Shown here: one piece after another, positions 60,073-64,000 of the stretch | How positions within the stretch are numbered: position 1 is the first letter of the stretch | Layout of the letters: every line of letters begins with the position of its first letter | DNA from: Gallionellales bacterium GWA2_54_124 | GTDB lineage: Bacteria; Pseudomonadota; Gammaproteobacteria; Burkholderiales; Gallionellaceae | Direction: 5' to 3' | NCBI GenBank assembly: GCA_001801025.1 | Contig: MGWO01000007.1 | Span: 186,001 to 250,000, forward strand | Length of the DNA: 64,000 nucleotides | Notes under the pieces: model-generated | Database searches by the model: none | What the model was told of the DNA's origin: nothing | The model's input: the letters and a program-made list of their open reading frames with translations, nothing else | Position numbers and translations under genes: made by a program

Positions 60073-60828
60073 ATGACCTTTATTACAACTAATAAATTAC
60101 GCATTTTTCTTGTCGAGGACAACGCCGACTTGCGTGAAGAAATGATATTTGGCTTGACGTCATTAGGAATTGAAGCTTTTGGCTTTGGAGACGCTCAGTC
60201 GCTGTACCGGGAATTGGCTGCACGCGAATGTGATGTTCTTGTTATAGATGTGGGCTTGCCGGGCGAAGACGGCTTTTCCATTGCTGAACATCTATCCGGT
60301 AATTTATCTCGTGGCATTATCCTTCTCACTGCAAGAGCTGAGCTGGAGGATCGTCTGCGTGGCCTTGAGCTGGGCGCGGATGCCTATCTTGTTAAGCCAA
60401 CTGATGTAAGGGAGCTTGCTGCAAACGCGTATGCCGTTGCTCGTCGTATCAGCAAGACTGGGGCTGAGTCGGCAATAGCTTCAAGTCGAAATGAGCAGCA
60501 TGAAATGTGGGCACTCTGTGCTGGCGGATGGATTTTGCGTAATCCGCAGGGGGTTCAACTTTCCTTAAGTGAAATTGAGCGGCGCTTTCTTGAGGTGATG
60601 GTGGCTTCATCCGGTCAGGTGGTAGAGCGAAAAATACTTATTGCAGCATTCAGTGCGGACAACCCAAACTATGATCCGCATCGTATTGATGCTCTGGTGA
60701 GCCGACTGCGCAAACGAACTGAGTTGGCCGGATTGGGTATCCTTCCTGTTCAGTCAGTTCGCGGTACGGGATATATCTTTACGCCATTTGAGAGGCGCGC
60801 TAATTTTAGGGGCGGTGAGTATGCGTGA
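60073..60828 (+). CDS. OmpR-family response regulator
   Basis: 251 residues. The receiver has LRIFLVEDNADLREEM, phospho-Asp59 in DVLVIDVGLPGEDGFS and KPTDVRELAANAYAVAR. After a linker of about 30 residues, the winged helix has LSLSEIERRFLEVMVASSGQ, DPHRIDALVSRLRKRTE and VQSVRGTGYIFTPF. It lacks a strong Shine-Dalgarno. Base composition here looks more AT-rich than in neighbouring housekeeping genes (judged by eye). It is divergent from the NMT1-kinase and lies directly upstream of the two-partner secretion locus, which it might control; that is inference. Confidence 0.9.
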   Translation: MTFITTNKLRIFLVEDNADLREEMIFGLTSLGIEAFGFGDAQSLYRELAARECDVLVIDVGLPGEDGFSIAEHLSGNLSRGIILLTARAELEDRLRGLELGADAYLVKPTDVRELAANAYAVARRISKTGAESAIASSRNEQHEMWALCAGGWILRNPQGVQLSLSEIERRFLEVMVASSGQVVERKILIAAFSADNPNYDPHRIDALVSRLRKRTELAGLGILPVQSVRGTGYIFTPFERRANFRGGEYA

Positions 60829-60969
60829 GTTAGTGTGAGTATTGGGTAGTGAATCTTCTGAAGTGAATTGTTAGCATGGCACAAGTTTTAAGTTTTACCT
60901 CCACATAGTCTGCGTCAGGCTGAGTTTTAAAACGGACGCTTTATAATAAGCCTCAAAGAAGGAAGTGCT

Positions 60970-61938
60970 ATGAACCATATTTACCGTTTAGTCTGGAATA
61001 AAATTACGAACACATGGGTGTGCTGTGCTGAGAATGTTAAAGGGCGAAGCAAGCGTAGCGGGGGTGTTTCAGCCTCTTCTATTCGCTCCGCACGGGACGG
61101 CGCAGTAAAATTTGGAACGGGTGGAGGGTTGTTTGCTTTAACATGTATTGCAGTTGCACTGGCATTCGCAGGCGTTGCGTCTGCGGCCAATCTGCCGACG
61201 GGCGGAAATGTCGTGGCGGGTGCCGGCACCATTAGCCAATCCGGCAATGTTATGACGATCACGCAGGGTACCACTCGCATGGCTGCCGACTGGCAGAGTT
61301 TCTCAATCGGACAAGGGAGTACCGTTAACTTTATTCAGCCGTCTGCCAGTTCCGTCGCACTCAATCGTGTGCTCGGTGCGGATGTGTCGGTGATACAGGG
61401 CGCGCTTCATGCTAACGGACAGGTGTTTCTGATCAACCCTAACGGGGTTATGTTTACCCCGACGGCACAGGTCAACGTAGGTGGCATCACTGCATCGACG
61501 CTCAATATCAGCAACGCCGACTTTATGGCGGGTAGCTATAAGTTTGCCGGCGCAAGCAGCAATGCCATCATCAATCAGGGCAATATTACGACTGCCAACG
61601 GCGGCACGATTGCATTGATCGCCGCGAAAATTACCAACGATGGCAGCCTGACTGCTAACGGCGGTAATGTTCTGCTGGGCGCGGGCAGCAAAGTGACGCT
61701 CGATTTGGGTGGTCCGGTCAAGCTGCTGGTTGAGTCGGCGGCTATTGATGCCTTGATTCAGAACGGCGGTGCTATAAAAGCTGACGGTGGCACTGTGATG
61801 TTGACCAGCCATGCCGCAGGTGACCTGATTGCAACGGTGATTAATAATACCGGTGTGATTGAGGCGCAGACACTCGCAACGGGGGAGAAGGGGCAGATTT
61901 TCTTCTTGGTGACATGGTCAATGACCGCATCGTGGTAG
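60970..61938 (+). CDS. Two-partner secretion exoprotein (TpsA, filamentous haemagglutinin-like), N-terminal part before a frameshift
   Basis: 322 residues to a stop at 61938. An extended signal peptide region (ESPR: MNHIYRLVWNKITNTWVCCA) is followed by the signal core (about 52-72) and the TPS secretion domain (NVMTITQGTTRMAADWQSFS, INPNGVMFTPTAQVNVGGIT with NPNG at 156-159), then beta-helix repeats (NGGTIALIAAKITNDGSLTANG). The good protein sequence breaks off at GEKGQIF; the next residues, FLVTWSMTASW, are out of frame. Reading one base over restores LLGDMVNDRIVVGG. AGAAGGAAG precedes the ATG. The gene is complete except for this one-base shift. Confidence 0.85.
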   Translation: MNHIYRLVWNKITNTWVCCAENVKGRSKRSGGVSASSIRSARDGAVKFGTGGGLFALTCIAVALAFAGVASAANLPTGGNVVAGAGTISQSGNVMTITQGTTRMAADWQSFSIGQGSTVNFIQPSASSVALNRVLGADVSVIQGALHANGQVFLINPNGVMFTPTAQVNVGGITASTLNISNADFMAGSYKFAGASSNAIINQGNITTANGGTIALIAAKITNDGSLTANGGNVLLGAGSKVTLDLGGPVKLLVESAAIDALIQNGGAIKADGGTVMLTSHAAGDLIATVINNTGVIEAQTLATGEKGQIFFLVTWSMTASW

Positions 61939-63722
61939 GCGGCACGCTCGATGCTAGTGCGCCAAACGGCGGTGATGGCGGTTTTATTGAAACCAGCGCT
62001 GCAAAGGTGTCTACGACGGCTGATTTGTCGGTTACAACACGCGCCCCTAATGGAAGTACGGGAACCTGGCTTATTGATCCGGTGACTTACACCGTTGCAG
62101 CCAGCGGAGGCGATGAAACGGGTGCTGCGCTCGCGGCGCGTTTGGTTGGGACGAACATCCAAATTCAAGCGGATAGTACGGTCAATATTAACGATGCGGT
62201 GTCTTGGAGTGCTAATAAGTTAACGCTGACTTCGGGTGGCAACATTAACATCAACTCCACCATGACGGCGACAGGCACCGGTAGTCTTGCTCTTGAGTAT
62301 GGGCAGAGTTCCGCCAATGGCGCTGGCAGTACTTACACCGTTGCCAACAGTGCAGGAATGTATATCCCGGTAGCCACGGCATTTACCTGGAAAAAAGGCT
62401 CGGCAGGGAATACAACGAACCTCGTGTTTGCCAATGACAATTTGCGCTTTGGGAATGGAACGCAAGCCTCGCTCAATAGTAATGGACTTCTGGAGCAGCC
62501 CTGGTACTTCGACAATACATCGGTCGTCAACGGTGTTCAGCGAAATGCCTGGTTTAAACTCACTTTTAGCAATTATGCGTTGAATCTTGAAGTCGCGGCA
62601 GGTGGTGTAGGAACGTCGGACTGGAATAGAAACGGTTCAATTCTGGGTAGCCAAACCAATCTGGCTGGAGCCATCACCTCGAAAAGTTTCGATATTTCTA
62701 AATTCAAGGAAGGCACCGGCACCATCGTCTCTTCTATCAACTTGGGCTTCGGGGGCGGAGAAACACTGCGGATAGACAATACTTACACGCTGGCTGCGGG
62801 CGCGTCTTTTGTTAAGACGGTCACCAATATGACCAACACCGGTGCGGCGACCGCTTCAAATCTTCGCTTATGGGTCGGAACTCAGGATGACTATGTTGCA
62901 ACGCGAGATTCTCAATACAAAATTAAGGGCAACCTTACAGCGAACGGTTTTGAACAGATTGCAGCGCAAACGGATCAAGCCAAGGCATTAAAAGTCACCG
63001 AATTTAATAATGGGACAGGGGCAGCCATTCTTTTTTATTCGATATCCAGCGGTGCCGACACCTCATTTGCCAGCTGCTGTAGTTTCACGAATGCGACGGG
63101 TATTAATCCACGCAGCTCGGCGATAGCCAACCCTAACGCGGAGGATGGTTCTTACGCCTTGTTTATCCGACTGGCAGATTTGGCAGTCGGCCAGTCCGGC
63201 GGGATGACCTGGTACTACGCAGCAGCTCCTGCCGCTCAATTGACGGCTGCCGTTACTGCCGTTGCTCAGTCATCAGGAGCTGCACCTGCACCAGCGCCAG
63301 CGCCAGCAGCAGAACCTGTTAATAATATTCCCTTGTTAGCAGCGGTAGCGCATATTGAGACGGGAGCCAATCACTCCGTAGATGAATCGCGCGGTGAACA
63401 CATGAGATCATCTGCGACATTAACTCAGCCATCTGTACAGTTAGGTATTGTTAATAATGCACCTATGACGATCGGTTCCTTGGATGTGGTGTCTATCAGT
63501 TCAGGGCGCGGTGAGCGTGAAGGCACGGTGCAGGGCGCTGCCACGCCAATGACTTCAGATAGATCTGCTAATAATGATACTGGCGCGACTGACTCGGGCA
63601 CTGCCGACAGTCAAATCGCGACTCAAATTAGCGAACAACGAAGCTTATCCGGGGAGGCACGAATTTTTGTCGTAGATGGCGGTATCAACTTGGCTGTCAA
63701 TAATGAGGGAGAGTCGCGCTGA
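61914..63722 (+). CDS. Two-partner secretion exoprotein, C-terminal part after the frameshift
   Basis: 602 residues in the frame that continues the exoprotein. It opens with beta-helix sequence (VGGTLDASAPNGGDGGFIET, LTLTSGGNININSTM). A 280-residue region of a different type follows (about 140-420: FTWKKGSAGNTTNLVFANDN, QPWYFDNTSVVNGVQRNAW, YALFIRLADLAVGQSGGMTW), which may be a globular passenger domain. Then come an APAPAPA hinge and a Ser/Thr-rich tail. The ATG at 61914 is only the first one after the shift and has no ribosome-binding site, so this part is probably not made alone. Its stop overlaps the tpsB start (TGATG). Confidence 0.75.
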   Translation: MVNDRIVVGGTLDASAPNGGDGGFIETSAAKVSTTADLSVTTRAPNGSTGTWLIDPVTYTVAASGGDETGAALAARLVGTNIQIQADSTVNINDAVSWSANKLTLTSGGNININSTMTATGTGSLALEYGQSSANGAGSTYTVANSAGMYIPVATAFTWKKGSAGNTTNLVFANDNLRFGNGTQASLNSNGLLEQPWYFDNTSVVNGVQRNAWFKLTFSNYALNLEVAAGGVGTSDWNRNGSILGSQTNLAGAITSKSFDISKFKEGTGTIVSSINLGFGGGETLRIDNTYTLAAGASFVKTVTNMTNTGAATASNLRLWVGTQDDYVATRDSQYKIKGNLTANGFEQIAAQTDQAKALKVTEFNNGTGAAILFYSISSGADTSFASCCSFTNATGINPRSSAIANPNAEDGSYALFIRLADLAVGQSGGMTWYYAAAPAAQLTAAVTAVAQSSGAAPAPAPAPAAEPVNNIPLLAAVAHIETGANHSVDESRGEHMRSSATLTQPSVQLGIVNNAPMTIGSLDVVSISSGRGEREGTVQGAATPMTSDRSANNDTGATDSGTADSQIATQISEQRSLSGEARIFVVDGGINLAVNNEGESR

Positions 63723-64000
63723 TGTTGTGCATAGTTACCGAAGTTCGCAACCATAACGAATCCGACGCCAAAATGAAGAATAAATTTAAACTTGCACATA
63801 ACCGGCTTGCATTTTCCCTTGCGGGCATATTTTGTATCTCGAGCACCGCGTTTGCAGCGCAGCCGCCCGATGCAGGGCGCACCCTGCAAGAAATGGTGCC
63901 GGTGCTTTCTGCACCTGAAAATCGTCCGGGTATTACCGTAGCGGCCCCCGAAATTACAGATGGTTTGGCCGGTGGTACTCAAGTGGATGTGACATCAGTT
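63722..64000 (+). CDS. TpsB-type outer-membrane transporter (ShlB/FhaC family), N-terminus only
   Basis: The gene runs off the window end. From the ATG at 63722, which overlaps the exoprotein stop and has GAGGGAGAG eight bases upstream, the frame reads MLCIVTEVRNHNESDAKMKN and then a signal peptide (RLAFSLAGIFCISSTAFA). An in-frame ATG at 63773 gives a shorter signal sequence but has no ribosome-binding site. The mature start AAQPPDAGRTLQEMVPVLSA, followed by a proline-rich linker, is typical of FhaC/ShlB proteins ahead of their POTRA domains. The position after tpsA supports this. The barrel lies outside the window. Confidence 0.75.
   Translation, partial: MLCIVTEVRNHNESDAKMKNKFKLAHNRLAFSLAGIFCISSTAFAAQPPDAGRTLQEMVPVLSAPENRPGITVAAPEITDGLAGGTQVDVTSV

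Noticed and set aside
61893-61916. Programmed -1 frameshift in tpsA
   Set aside because: The site has no good X-XXY-YYZ heptamer (ATT TTC slips poorly) and no clear stimulating hairpin downstream. A mutation or sequence error is simpler.

Overview
The window reads as an ordinary chromosomal stretch of a betaproteobacterium. The strongest clues are the sigma factor/DUF3619/DUF3106 trio, the very long FAD-Fe-S oxidoreductase that opens with a DUF3683-type region, the argH-algZ-algR block, the pepA-holC-valS block, and the ilvBHC-pssA-leuA order. An autotrophic or iron-oxidising member of the Nitrosomonadales (Gallionellaceae-like) is my best guess, but no single gene here proves it. Almost everything is single-copy housekeeping. 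No insertion sequence, prophage, CRISPR array, tRNA or rRNA was seen.

Layout. 0-3 kb: a MocR-type regulator cut by the window edge, ccoG (cytochrome oxidase assembly), a YchJ-like protein and YaeQ. 3.2-6.8 kb: hemA-prfA-prmC, then the monothiol glutaredoxin gene, followed by a possible small RNA and a clear terminator. 6.9-11.5 kb: argH divergent from an AlgZ/AlgR-type two-component pair, then a second YchJ-like protein and a YkgJ-type cysteine-cluster protein. 11.5-15.9 kb: M48 protease, rhodanese and TusA genes lie between two related non-coding repeat elements in opposite orientation; then an unknown 231-residue protein and about 700 bp without genes. 15.9-21.1 kb (minus strand): pepA-holC-hypothetical-valS. 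21.1-23.3 kb: lptF-lptG. 23.4-24.7 kb (minus): sigma factor-DUF3619-DUF3106. 24.8-30.8 kb: ilvB-ilvH-ilvC, pssA, a possible leucine leader peptide, and leuA. 30.8-38.0 kb: a secreted pentapeptide-repeat protein, ppc (minus), and hemC-hemD-hemX-hemY with an unusually short HemY. 38.1-40.5 kb: pgm (minus) and rpiA.

40.5-50.4 kb is a phosphate region. phoU-ppx and phoB-phoR are each preceded by PhoB-box-like repeats in 11-bp phase. Between them lie the RNase P RNA and a tightly coupled trio: a PhnD-like binding protein, a hybrid histidine kinase, and a sodium:solute symporter. The binding protein has no ABC permease or ATPase beside it, so it may serve as the kinase's ligand sensor.

50.4-57.9 kb: an unknown 497-residue protein and the 1268-residue FAD-Fe-S oxidoreductase (both minus), then thpR-pldA-glbO. 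58.1-64 kb is the most accessory-looking part. A histidine kinase whose periplasmic sensor is an NMT1/THI5-type binding domain is divergent from its likely OmpR-type regulator. Beside them is a two-partner secretion locus whose exoprotein gene is split by a one-base frameshift, followed by the start of its TpsB transporter, cut by the window end. The two systems most worth following are the PhnD-kinase-symporter trio and the NMT1-kinase/regulator/TPS locus.
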